Positions 15,620 to 24,049 of a DNA stretch of 34,353 bases are shown one piece after another (the first letter of the stretch is position 1; each line of letters begins with the position of its first letter). The notes under the pieces were generated by a model. That model saw only the letters and a list, made by a program, of their open reading frames with translations. It was not told the origin of the DNA and searched no databases. Source of the stretch: an uncultured Propionivibrio sp. Its GTDB lineage: Bacteria > Pseudomonadota > Gammaproteobacteria > Burkholderiales > Rhodocyclaceae. The stretch is from positions 1 to 34,353 of the forward strand of contig CALAIL010000013.1 in NCBI GenBank assembly GCA_937923255.1, given 5' to 3'. The position numbers were made by a program, and so were the translations under genes.

Positions 15620-17029
15620 TTATTCCTGCGCTGCATCGGGGGCTGACATCAGATCGGCCAGCAGGCGTTGGTACTCGGCCGATTGCCTGAGCAGTATGGG
15701 GGCGGCCGACTTCAGCAGGTTGATATCTTCATGCGGCAGATAGAAGCGGGTCGGGATGTTCAGCAATTCGCGGCGCAACGGCGAATCGGGCAAATCATGC
15801 AGATTCAGGCTGACGAAGTACGCGTTCACCTTATCGCCATCCCTGTTGTACGCCGACGCATTGACTTCGTCGATTATGCTGCGAAAACGCCGCAGCGATT
15901 CCTGGGAATTCTGGTCGATGGGAATATTGATGGCGGCATTGAGTACATCGGCAAACCCCGGCACGACCGCGCTCTGGTCAATGTCACTATTGATCTGGTT
16001 CTGTGCGTTGATGGCGATCACGATGATGCGCCGAATCTTCCCGCCGAGCAGCCGGTTGTTGAGCGTGAAAGGCGCATAAATTTCATTCAGTTCAAGCAAA
16101 TGCCGCAAACCGAGATTATCGGTCAGCCCGCCATCGAGCAGATGCAGATACGGGCGTTCGCTGCTCTTTGCGTAGTGTCCGATATACGCCAGGTATTCCC
16201 GACGGGTTTGCCGTTGCAGCGCATGTGCTTCCTGGCCGATCACCGCATCGCGCATCGGCTCCGGCAGCGTATAGCCGCAATTGCCGCCATTGTTGTTGAG
16301 CGTCACCGGTGCAAAAACGAGAGGAACGGCACTGGAAGCGGCGACCGCACGGGCAATCCTGAGAGTGGACAGGTTCAGGCACAGAACATCGAAATACTCC
16401 TGCGTAAAATCGATGCGTCGCCCCGCCGTCATATCCGTCGCGCTAATGACGGCAAACGGGCCGCGGCGGTTCTGCACCAGATCACCGAACGTCGCTTTGC
16501 CAAACAGGGTGTTTTCGAACTGTTCCTGCAATAAATCGCCGCGCCCGAATTCCGGCGATTGGAGGCGCGGCATATTGGCGAACGAAAGTATCTGCCGGCT
16601 GATCTGGCGCTGGAAATTCTGTTTCAGGAAGCGATTCTCGAAGTCAGGGATCGTATCCCTGCCGTGCAGGGCAAGATACGCCGCCAGCACCGCCCCTCCT
16701 GAGACGCCGTACACCACATCGATATGGTCCAGCCACGTGCTGCGCCGCCCGTGCAGGTAAATCGGTTGGCTATCCAGCGCTTCCAGAATCCCGTAGCCAA
16801 AGGCCGCCGCCCGCGTACCGCCGCCGGAAATCATCATCACGATGAAATTTTCCTTTTCCCTGGCACGATCCATCGCCTGCTGCAGGCGATAGCCCTCGCC
16901 GGCGCGCACCTGATTGATCGTTTCCACAGGGCGGAACTGCACGACGGAACACGCCGAAAGCAGAAAAACCCAAAGCGCGAGGCACCCTTTTCTCAAGCGG
17001 CCTAACCCGCCATTCCGGCGTGACTTCAT
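15620..17029 (-). CDS. Patatin-like phospholipase, predicted lipoprotein
   Basis: This 469-residue protein has a lipoprotein signal peptide with lipobox LLSAC (Cys27). Its patatin domain has the oxyanion-hole motif GGGTRAAAFG (from residue 69), the nucleophile elbow GVSGG with Ser110, and the DGG motif with Asp299. These make up the Ser-Asp dyad of patatin phospholipases. The length and lipid anchor suggest an envelope enzyme acting on phospholipids; the substrate is unknown. It follows the NodT gene on the same strand after 49 bases, so the two may be cotranscribed. Confidence 0.87.
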   Translation of the reverse strand: MKSRRNGGLGRLRKGCLALWVFLLSACSVVQFRPVETINQVRAGEGYRLQQAMDRAREKENFIVMMISGGGTRAAAFGYGILEALDSQPIYLHGRRSTWLDHIDVVYGVSGGAVLAAYLALHGRDTIPDFENRFLKQNFQRQISRQILSFANMPRLQSPEFGRGDLLQEQFENTLFGKATFGDLVQNRRGPFAVISATDMTAGRRIDFTQEYFDVLCLNLSTLRIARAVAASSAVPLVFAPVTLNNNGGNCGYTLPEPMRDAVIGQEAHALQRQTRREYLAYIGHYAKSSERPYLHLLDGGLTDNLGLRHLLELNEIYAPFTLNNRLLGGKIRRIIVIAINAQNQINSDIDQSAVVPGFADVLNAAINIPIDQNSQESLRRFRSIIDEVNASAYNRDGDKVNAYFVSLNLHDLPDSPLRRELLNIPTRFYLPHEDINLLKSAAPILLRQSAEYQRLLADLMSAPDAAQE

Positions 17030-17078
17030 TTCATGAAAAACATTGTCAAATTAAAAAAACGGCTACGGCATTCGCCTT

Positions 17079-18536
17079 TTACCCGTCAGCGCCTTGCCAG
17101 CCGCCGCCGAGTGCTTTGTAAAGTCCGACCAGTGTCTGAGCCCGCGCCAATTGTGCGGCAATCAGGTTTTCTTGTGCCTGAATTTCTTGAAGACGTGCAG
17201 TCAAAACATTGTCCAGCGTTTTGCCGCCGTATCGGAAAAGCTTTTCCGCGTCCGCCGCTTGCTTGTCCGTCTGACGATGCGCCTGCACCAGCAACGCATT
17301 CTGCCGCACCAGAGAATTCTGGTTGTGATAGGCCGTATCGACCTCGGCCAAGGCTTGCAGCAGCGTTCGGTCATATTGCAACAGCGCCGTTTTCAGCCGT
17401 GCATCGGCGGCGTCAATGTTGGCCTGGATACGGCCATTGGTCAGCAGCGGAATCTGGAGACCGACCGAAAGCAGACTGCTCCAGCCGCTCAGACTGCGTT
17501 CGCCGTCGATGCCGATCATGCCCTGCCCCAAAAAATTAATGGAGAAGCGCGGTAACAAATCGGCCCGGGCGCTGGCCAGCCTAGCCGCGTATGCCTGAAC
17601 CTGCGCGGCGGCGGCGCGAATATCGGGGCGGCGCTCGACCATGCCCTGCGGCGTGTGTCCGCCCGGCGCCTCCGGAAGCTTATCCAGCAGATCGCTATGA
17701 CTTTCGGCCAGACGGAATGCCTGCGGAACGTGCCCCGTCAAAACGGCAATGGCGCGAACATGGGCGGCGTATTCCGCCGTCAGGGTACTTTCGCGCGCCT
17801 GCGCGGCAGAGAGCTGGGCGCGCGCCTGTTCGACCTCGTAGGCGCTCAGATGCCCCGCCTGAAAGCGGCTCTGCACATAGTCGGTCAGACGCTTCAGGAC
17901 GACAATACTGCGCTCGGCGGCACGTTGGCGAGATTGGGCGGCACGCGCCAGAAGGTAGTGCGTCGCAATATCGCCGGCGACGAGAAGCTGCGCGCCATAG
18001 GCCTGTTCCTGCGCGCCGAGCGCAGCGTAGCGGGCGGCATCGGCATCACTGCGCTTTTGACCAAAGATGTCAGGCTCCCACGCGGCGTTCAAACCGCCGC
18101 TGAGGCTGGAACCCTCCAGGGTGAAGTGATCTCGATTGAGCGCCACCGCTTGCGGATAACGCCCCAGCGCATCACGCGCACGATCGTCCAGCGGGTTGTC
18201 GATGCGCGCATCCATACGCATGAATGTTGCCGACGCACCCACTTTCGGCCCCAGATCGGCCTGTGCAAGACGGACTACGGCGCGCGCTTCTTCCAGACGG
18301 CTGCGGGCAATGGCAATGTCGTAGTTCTGCTGCAAGCCGCGTTCGATCAGCGCATCCAGCACCGGATCGCGCCACTGCCGCCACCACTGTGCGATGTCGG
18401 CACTGTTCCGGGCGCTTTGGGCATGGTCAAACGCTGCCGGCAAAGCAACGCTGCTTGGTCTCGAAATCACCGTATTCTGGCAGGCAGCAAGTAATGCAAG
18501 GGCAAGCGGCAATAAACGGTAGGGATGCAGGTTCAT
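17079..18536 (-). CDS. NodT-family outer-membrane efflux lipoprotein
   Basis: This 485-residue protein fits the OEP/TolC superfamily, NodT branch, which forms trimeric outer-membrane channels for tripartite exporters. It has a lipoprotein signal with LLAAC (Cys19). Two repeated helical-hairpin modules are rich in Ala, Gln and Arg. Conserved segments include WWRQWRDPVLDALIERGLQQ at the start and NPLDDRARDALGR-type loops. No RND pump lies adjacent. The ABC-2 exporter genes from 19.7 to 29.5 kb on the same strand could be its partner, separated from it by the AlkD-like gene. GGAA lies seven bases before the ATG. Confidence 0.88.
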   Translation of the reverse strand: MNLHPYRLLPLALALLAACQNTVISRPSSVALPAAFDHAQSARNSADIAQWWRQWRDPVLDALIERGLQQNYDIAIARSRLEEARAVVRLAQADLGPKVGASATFMRMDARIDNPLDDRARDALGRYPQAVALNRDHFTLEGSSLSGGLNAAWEPDIFGQKRSDADAARYAALGAQEQAYGAQLLVAGDIATHYLLARAAQSRQRAAERSIVVLKRLTDYVQSRFQAGHLSAYEVEQARAQLSAAQARESTLTAEYAAHVRAIAVLTGHVPQAFRLAESHSDLLDKLPEAPGGHTPQGMVERRPDIRAAAAQVQAYAARLASARADLLPRFSINFLGQGMIGIDGERSLSGWSSLLSVGLQIPLLTNGRIQANIDAADARLKTALLQYDRTLLQALAEVDTAYHNQNSLVRQNALLVQAHRQTDKQAADAEKLFRYGGKTLDNVLTARLQEIQAQENLIAAQLARAQTLVGLYKALGGGWQGADG

Positions 18537-18663
18537 GGTTTTTTCCGGGACAATATATTCAGGTTAACGTTGATTGCGCAGCGCACTTGCATTTGCGGAT
18601 ATGTGCGGATTTTCGTACGAAAACTGGTACAGGACACAACAGCAACCGCATGGATAGGCCCCA

Positions 18664-19317
18664 TCACAGGTATTTTTGCGCCTCGCGGAGACTCAGCCGG
18701 CTCATGCCTTGCCGGTAGTCTGCGATGAAGCGGCGCACCCAGTCGGGGTGGGTTTTGCTGTAATCGCGCAGCGCCCAGCCGATGGCCTTGTTGATGAAAA
18801 ATTCGCTCTGCCCCAGGTTGTTGCGCAGAATTTGCTCCAGCAGCGCGGTATCGGTTTTTTCTTTACGCAACAGCTGGTGATCGATGGCAACGCGCCGCAG
18901 CCAGATGTTGTCGCTTCGGCTCCAGTCCAGCAACACCGCATTCACTTCGGGATGGCGCAGGGCGATGCCGCCGACGATGCGGTCGAGAAAATCCGCCGTG
19001 TCCCACCACGATTTGGTGGTGATCAGTTGTTGCAGCTGGGGAATGTCTTGCGGCGTCAGCTTGGATTGCACGGCGCGCAGGTACTCAAGCGCGCAGTATT
19101 GCAGCTCGCGGTGCGGGGCCGCCCAGCATTGCTTGACAAAGCGCCAATCCACATCGGCTTGGGCCGCGCCTTTGAAAAACGGCTTGCACACCCGCATCAA
19201 TTGCGGTTTGGCAATGCCGAGAAAATCGAAGCGGTTTTTCATGTAAGCCCGCATGGGCGCGGCGCGCGCCGGGTCGGCAGTACAGGCCAACATCGTCAAC
19301 AAGGCATCAAAATCCAC
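18664..19317 (-). CDS. AlkD-like DNA alkylation repair protein
   Basis: This 217-residue all-helical protein fits the DNA alkylation repair family (HEAT-like repeats; AlkD type). These glycosylases remove bulky or cationic N3/N7-alkyl purines without base flipping. The active-site region KSWWDTADFLD (Trp104, Trp105, Asp106, Asp109) and the later NIWLRRVAI (Arg141/Arg142) match the Trp, Asp and Arg of Bacillus AlkD. The gene overlaps nothing and sits between the exporter permeases and the NodT gene. Confidence 0.87.
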   Translation of the reverse strand: MDFDALLTMLACTADPARAAPMRAYMKNRFDFLGIAKPQLMRVCKPFFKGAAQADVDWRFVKQCWAAPHRELQYCALEYLRAVQSKLTPQDIPQLQQLITTKSWWDTADFLDRIVGGIALRHPEVNAVLLDWSRSDNIWLRRVAIDHQLLRKEKTDTALLEQILRNNLGQSEFFINKAIGWALRDYSKTHPDWVRRFIADYRQGMSRLSLREAQKYL

Positions 19318-19693
19318 CGTCCGCCTTTCCTATTCACCCGCAGACGGCTTGCACCATCTGGCGCCAAATATCTCAAAAGCCCCAAAAGCGTGGAATCTCA
19401 TGACGTCCTTCAGGGTCATCCTGCCTTTTCCTGTTTTCCTGAAAAGTTTCCGGCACATCCGGCCGGCCGTTTGTTGCATCCGCAGACCGTTCCGCAGCCG
19501 TATCCACAGTTGCCGGACAGGGGCCGTACCTGTACGGCGAGATTACTGACGGAGTGGGCGATATGACTCAACTCACCACCCAGCGCCTCTCCTGCCGCTG
19601 AATCGAGAAAAAAGCAGGCAAAACATCGCCGCATGGGGAATCAATGGCAATTTCTTCGCGGCCAACCTGGGCTTTCGGCGCTCTGGCATACCC
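19318..19693. other. Intergenic region between AlkD-like gene and exporter permease
   Basis: These 376 bases contain a 72-codon minus-strand reading frame (19416-19634) with many cysteines near its end but no family resemblance and no ribosome binding site. I see no terminator with a T-tract and no repeat family member here. Confidence 0.4.
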
Positions 19694-20809
19694 TTAGCCC
19701 TGTTTCTCCAGCATTTTTCGGAACCGCACCAAAGCCAGCCCAAGAAACAGCGCGCCGGTAATCGCCATGATCACCAGATTGTGCCACACGATCTCCACGC
19801 CGCCGCCACGGGCGACGACACTTTGACTGAACTGATAAAACTGCGTGCTCGGCCAGTATTCGCTGATCCACTGCGCCGTCTGCGGCATATTGTTGCGCGA
19901 GGTGTGCATGCCGGAAAACATGATCATCGTCAGATACAACGGCAATACCAGCAGGCTGAACTGCGGCATAGTCGGCGTAAACGTGGCAAGCATGATCGCC
20001 ATCGACGCTACGGAAAACAGATACACCACCGTCCCCGCCACAAACAGGGCGATTGAGCCGTTGATCGGCATTCCGAGAGCCAGATGCGCGATGAAATACA
20101 GCGATAGGGTCGACGCAAGCAAGATCACCACGCCGTTGGAGATGATTTTGGCCAGCATGATTTCGGCTGCCGATACGGGCATCACCAGCAGATGTTCCAT
20201 TGTGCCGCGTTCGCGTTCGCGGATAACCGCCGAGCCGACCAGCAACATCAGGAGCAGCATAATTGCGCCGTTGATCGCGCCGGTAGGAATCTGGTAAGCG
20301 TTATCGGCATTGGCGTTGTAGCGCATCCGCACGACGGGGGCAACGGGTAACGGCGGCTGCACGCCGATGAAATTGCGGATTTCACGCTCGAACATCTGGC
20401 TGATGTAGCCTGCGCCGATGCCTGCCTGCGACATCCGCGTCGCATCCACCTGCAGCAGCACTTTCGGCCGTCGCCCCAGCTGGACATCGCGCTGGAAATT
20501 GGGGGGAAATTCCAGCGTAAACACATAGTCGCCCTTATCCATGCCGATTTCCGCCTGCTGTGGCGTCGTCTCTTCAGGCATCAGGAAATACGGTGCGCCG
20601 ATGGCATCGCGGATACGGTAGGACAGTATGGAACGGTCGTAATCCACCACGGCCACGGCGACATTCCGCAGCTCCGAGCTGGCTTTTGTTTGCGACGCCA
20701 CCATGCCGGTAAACATATAGGCAATCAGGATAACCATGGTCAGGTCAGCAAACAGGCTGCGGTATTCTTTGCGAATCAATGCGTGCAGATTCGTCAGAAA
20801 GGTTTTCAT
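19694..20809 (-). CDS. ABC-2 type exporter permease (second permease)
   Basis: This 371-residue protein has one N-terminal helix, a large extracytoplasmic domain (about residues 45-175) and five or six C-terminal helices, the ABC2_membrane_3 layout of the YhhJ/YbhR family. The GSAVIRERERGTMEHLLVMP segment is the conserved coupling region. The start at 20809 begins MKTFLTNLHALIRKEYRSLF; a longer frame to 20944 has no support. It is the last gene of the exporter locus. With the other permease and the tandem ATPase it probably forms one transporter. The substrate is unknown. Confidence 0.88.
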   Translation of the reverse strand: MKTFLTNLHALIRKEYRSLFADLTMVILIAYMFTGMVASQTKASSELRNVAVAVVDYDRSILSYRIRDAIGAPYFLMPEETTPQQAEIGMDKGDYVFTLEFPPNFQRDVQLGRRPKVLLQVDATRMSQAGIGAGYISQMFEREIRNFIGVQPPLPVAPVVRMRYNANADNAYQIPTGAINGAIMLLLMLLVGSAVIRERERGTMEHLLVMPVSAAEIMLAKIISNGVVILLASTLSLYFIAHLALGMPINGSIALFVAGTVVYLFSVASMAIMLATFTPTMPQFSLLVLPLYLTMIMFSGMHTSRNNMPQTAQWISEYWPSTQFYQFSQSVVARGGGVEIVWHNLVIMAITGALFLGLALVRFRKMLEKQG

Positions 20810-20862
20810 AGGCCCTATCTTGGCTGGATTTTGGTTACTTTTCGGCTGCTTCCTGGCTCGGT

Positions 20863-21042
20863 TCAGATGGCGAAGATGGCGGGCAATGACACGTCTCCGG
20901 GCGCAACCTTGCCAACGCCGGATTTCATCCGCATCCGCGCGCAATTTTTGCCGGTCGTGTGGTCTTCCCTGTCCAGTCGCGAAGGCTGCATTTCCAACGC
21001 ATACGCACCCCCTGAATCAATCGGTTTTGAGGCTATTGCCAT
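20863..21042 (-). CDS. Possible small protein between exporter permeases
   Basis: A 59-residue reading frame starting MAIASKPIDSGGAYALEM lies between the two permease genes on the same strand. AGGA is seven bases before its ATG. An earlier in-frame ATG at 21093 lacks a ribosome binding site. The protein is unlike any family I know and has no membrane segment. It could be a real small gene, a decayed gene, or chance in a 320-base gap. Confidence 0.3.
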   Translation of the reverse strand: MAIASKPIDSGGAYALEMQPSRLDREDHTTGKNCARMRMKSGVGKVAPGDVSLPAIFAI

Positions 21043-21129
21043 GGTGATGTCCTGAGAAATTTTCGTGACCGTCGATTGCATGACCGCCTGCATGCAGATT
21101 GCAAACCGTACATCCGCTTCGCCTGAAAG

Positions 21130-22257
21130 CTATGCCTCCTGTTTTTTCAGACAGATGCACGCCAGTGTGAAAAACAGTACGTAAAACCCCGCCAACACAA
21201 CCAGTTCCTGCGCAAGTTCGGCAAACCTCAACCCCTTGGTGAAGGTGCCGACGGTGATAGTGTTGTACCACGAATAAGGCAGAATTCTGCCCGCCACATA
21301 AGCGCTGCCCTGCAAAGACGTCACCGGAGTTATAAAGCCCGAAAAACTTATGGCCGGCGCGGACGTGACGATGGCGGTCAGAAAAATCGCTGCCACCTGC
21401 GAACGCATAAAGCACGACACCAGTAGCCCCATCGCAGTGGTCGTGCAGACGAACAGCAACGTTCCCAGCACCAGCGCTGCCGCCGAGCCTTTCAGCGACA
21501 CGCCGAACCACAGCACGATCATCAGATACAGCGCAACAAAGCTGGCCATGCTGGCCACCACATACGGCAACTGCTTGCCAAACAGAAACTGCAATTTCCC
21601 TGCCGGCGAACCATAGAAATTGGAAATCGAACCGAGTTCACGCTCGCGCACCACGCCCACCGCCGCCATCATGGCGGGGAACAGCGTCAGCGCCATCATC
21701 AGGATGCCGGGTGCGATGGAAAAAATGCTTTTGAAATCCTGGTTGTAAATAAAACGCGGCTCGATACCGGCGGCTGACTGTAGTGGGGGCAAGCCATTTT
21801 TACGGGCAAATTCCTTCAGATAAGCCGTTACGGCGCCGTTGGCGTAGGCGATAATGTTACTGGCGTTGAAAGTCTCGGCACCGTCGATAAACAGGCCGAT
21901 TTCAGGCGTATCGCCGCGCAGCAGGTCGCGCCCGAAATTGGGCGGAATATCAATCACCAGTTTGGCGTCGGTGCTCTCCAGCGCGTGATCGGCATCGGTA
22001 TCGGCAGCCAGCGGCGGGCGCTCGGTAAAATAGGCCGAACCGCGAAACTGCTCCAGCAGACGGCGGCTTTCCACACTTTGGTCACGATCGAGTACGGCGA
22101 AACTCAGTCCGTTCACATCAAATGACACGCCCCACGAGACGGCGGCCATCAGAACCACGGGGCCGAACACGGCAAAAAATGTACGCACGCGGTCGCGCAG
22201 CAATTCCTTCGCTTCGCGCGCGGCAAAGGTCAGGATGGTCGCAAACCAGTATTTCAT
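21130..22257 (-). CDS. ABC-2 type exporter permease (first permease)
   Basis: This 375-residue protein has the same layout as the second permease: a first helix near residues 25-45, a large external domain, then a block of membrane helices. The coupling segment VVRERELGSISNFYGSPAGK marks the YbhS/YhhJ-type family. The start MKYWFATILTFAAREAKELL at 22257 has AAGGAAG about seven bases upstream. The reading frame stays open to 22353 through a 9-bp tandem repeat, but that part lacks a normal start. It lies after the PstS-like gene rather than directly after its ATPase. Confidence 0.88.
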   Translation of the reverse strand: MKYWFATILTFAAREAKELLRDRVRTFFAVFGPVVLMAAVSWGVSFDVNGLSFAVLDRDQSVESRRLLEQFRGSAYFTERPPLAADTDADHALESTDAKLVIDIPPNFGRDLLRGDTPEIGLFIDGAETFNASNIIAYANGAVTAYLKEFARKNGLPPLQSAAGIEPRFIYNQDFKSIFSIAPGILMMALTLFPAMMAAVGVVRERELGSISNFYGSPAGKLQFLFGKQLPYVVASMASFVALYLMIVLWFGVSLKGSAAALVLGTLLFVCTTTAMGLLVSCFMRSQVAAIFLTAIVTSAPAISFSGFITPVTSLQGSAYVAGRILPYSWYNTITVGTFTKGLRFAELAQELVVLAGFYVLFFTLACICLKKQEA

Positions 22258-22310
22258 GGCGCTTCCTTTGCGAAGCGGACAGACCAGCCGGCGCGCCCAC
22301 ACCGGAAACC

Positions 22311-22356
22311 TGCCGAAACCACCCAAACCCGCCAAACCGCCCAAACCACCCAAACC
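22311..22356. repeat. 9-bp tandem repeat upstream of permease gene
   Basis: About five degenerate copies of a 9-base unit close to CACCCAAAC (plus strand) lie 54-99 bases before the permease ATG. On the minus strand it reads GGTTTGGGT-type units and is open in the permease frame (GGLGGLAGLGG). Copy-number change would not shift the frame. Confidence 0.65.
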
Positions 22357-22441
22357 TTATGCCAGCCGGCGCCTTTCCCGCGCGGCGGCACGGGGCATGG
22401 AGCGCAGCCGGATGCGCAGCTTTTATTGGCCTGAAACACGG

Positions 22442-23611
22442 TTATTCCTCAATTGCCACATAACCCGTTCTATTAATCAATATCTTGCCCTGCGGCGATT
22501 TTATCCATGCGATGAACTGCTGCACGGCCGGACTCTCGTTGCCTGTAGTCACTACGTAAAACGCTTTCGCGTAAGGATACGTGCCATTGATGATGTTGTC
22601 GCGCGTGGGCGCAACGCCGTTGATGTTCAACAACTTGATCTGATTGTTTTTCAGCATGGTTTGCGTGTAATACAGGAATGAATAACCCAGCGCGTTGCTG
22701 TAATTGCGGTAATCCGCCACGTCATTGACGATGCCGCCCATGCTGCCGAGGCGGTCTTCGCGCGGCGGCGTCATCAGGGGCGTATTGCCCATAATCTTCT
22801 GCATGGTGGACTGGCTGCCGGAATTTTCATTACGCTGGAAAGCGCGAATGGCCTGATCCGGCCCGCCCACTTCGCGCCAGTTTTTCAGGCGGCCCGAATA
22901 AATGTCGACCACCTGCCCCGTCGTCAAATTGCTCACCGGGTTCTGCCCATTCACGAAGAAGACAAATGCTTCCTTGCCGATCGGCGTGAGCTTGAAGGTT
23001 TTGCCCGCGGCCTTGGCGGCCTTGACCTGTTCGTCGGACGGCGCGGCGACAAAAATCATGTCCGTCTCCCCCGCGATTAGACGCTCATACGCCTGTGGCG
23101 TATTGGTCATGCGCACGAAGTCGGACGACCAGTGGTCGTATTCCCGCGTATCTCCAGCGCCGGGCGGCGGATAAACCGCTTGAACAAAAGCGGCGTAAAG
23201 CGGATACAGCGCCACCGCCCCATCCAGCCGCGGACGCTCTCCGGCAGGGATTTGCAGGGTACTGGGCGCATCCAGCCTCGCCAGTTGGTTGTTCTGGGAA
23301 AACGGTTCATACACGCGCAAGTCGATGTTACCGGCCGTCATTTGCGGCACTTTGCGCGCCTGCTCGTATTGCCACATATGGTAGCCGTAATGCCCACCGC
23401 CTATCACGGCCGAAAGCAACATGACGATGCCCGTCTGCTTCTTGTAGCGCGTAAACAGGCACAGCAGCAGGGCCAGCAGAAAAATGACCAGGCAGGGCAC
23501 GGCGACTTCGGGATGGCCGGTAAACACGATCATCACCATCCCCCAAAAGCCGACAAAGGCAAGGACGCCAGCGGTCATCAGAAAGAGAAGAAATTTGACT
23601 ATGGGATGCAT
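22442..23611 (-). CDS. Membrane-anchored PstS-like substrate-binding protein
   Basis: This 389-residue protein has three predicted membrane helices in its first ~76 residues, then a periplasmic type 2 substrate-binding domain like PstS. Recognisable parts are the LDGAVALYPLYAAF strand-loop, EAFVFFVNGQNPVSNLTTGQ, the IYSGRLKNWREVGG segment and RNENSGSQSTMQ, which in PstS proteins contact phosphate. The multi-helix anchor is unlike classical PstS, and no pstCAB genes are nearby. It may be a phosphate sensor or a binding protein of another system. ATG 23611 is preferred to the TTG at 23620. It is inserted between the exporter ATPase part and its permeases. Confidence 0.82.
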   Translation of the reverse strand: MHPIVKFLLFLMTAGVLAFVGFWGMVMIVFTGHPEVAVPCLVIFLLALLLCLFTRYKKQTGIVMLLSAVIGGGHYGYHMWQYEQARKVPQMTAGNIDLRVYEPFSQNNQLARLDAPSTLQIPAGERPRLDGAVALYPLYAAFVQAVYPPPGAGDTREYDHWSSDFVRMTNTPQAYERLIAGETDMIFVAAPSDEQVKAAKAAGKTFKLTPIGKEAFVFFVNGQNPVSNLTTGQVVDIYSGRLKNWREVGGPDQAIRAFQRNENSGSQSTMQKIMGNTPLMTPPREDRLGSMGGIVNDVADYRNYSNALGYSFLYYTQTMLKNNQIKLLNINGVAPTRDNIINGTYPYAKAFYVVTTGNESPAVQQFIAWIKSPQGKILINRTGYVAIEE

Positions 23612-23924
23612 GGCAAACAATGTCCTGAGAAAAAGTCCGATTGATCGAAGTCAATATTTTAATTTACAGCGTCAGCCTGCTTGCGCCTCCCGATCCGGAC
23701 GCCGGCAGAACACCCACCAAACGGCGGAAAATGAACGGCACGCTCGCCTGACAGCGCCCCGCCCGCACACCCGCTTAACTTTTAAATTGCGGCATTGCGT
23801 ACGGTCAGACCGCTCGAGGGCTGGCGCCGACCGTACCCACGGGCTTCATTGCAACCAGAGGAATGCCTGCCAGTTCTGCCGTGCCGTTTTCCAGATTGCA
23901 GCGCCCGTGGGTAAGCAGGATTTT

Positions 23925-23939
23925 TTCAGGCTGCCTGAA
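23925..23939. repeat. DUS-like inverted word TTCAGGCTGCCTGAA
   Basis: This 15-base interrupted palindrome contains AGGCTGCCTGAA on the plus strand, preceded by a run of T. As I recall, that 12-mer is one of the dialects of the Neisseriaceae DNA uptake sequence (the Simonsiella-type). A one-base variant, also with a T-run on the same side, is at 25190-25208 on the minus strand. Confidence 0.5.
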
Positions 23940-23964
23940 CAGGCAGGCGGCTTGCTGGCCTTGC

Positions 23965-24040
23965 CGCGCATATCTAAAAATCGTCATAGTGTTGCGCGGC
24001 CTTGTCGTACGCCCTGTACTGTCTGCGGCGGCGGATTGAA
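23965..24040 (-). mobile_element. Possible degraded Correia-like element
   Basis: On the minus strand the blocks GCCGCAGACAGTAC (about 24032-24019), GTACG and CAAGGCC, then AACAC, follow the same order as in copies 1 and 2. The TATAGCGG ends are not preserved. The plus-strand wording GTACTGTCTGCGGC is characteristic of Correia cores. Boundaries are approximate. Confidence 0.4.
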
Positions 24041-24049
24041 CGTCTACGA

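Larger units (their letters stand above)
23612..24049. other. Intergenic region with uptake-like motif and possible Correia relic
   Basis: No supported gene lies here. A minus-strand frame (23805-24113) encodes a protein-like stretch but runs across the repeat units and has no ribosome binding site. The palindromic word at 23925 and the Correia-like relic near 23965 are listed separately. The left part should hold the promoter of the PstS-like gene. Confidence 0.45.

Noticed and set aside
17591..18103. 170-codon plus-strand frame opposite the NodT gene
   Set aside because: Arg/Pro-rich antisense translation without motifs; the minus-strand outer-membrane protein is clear.
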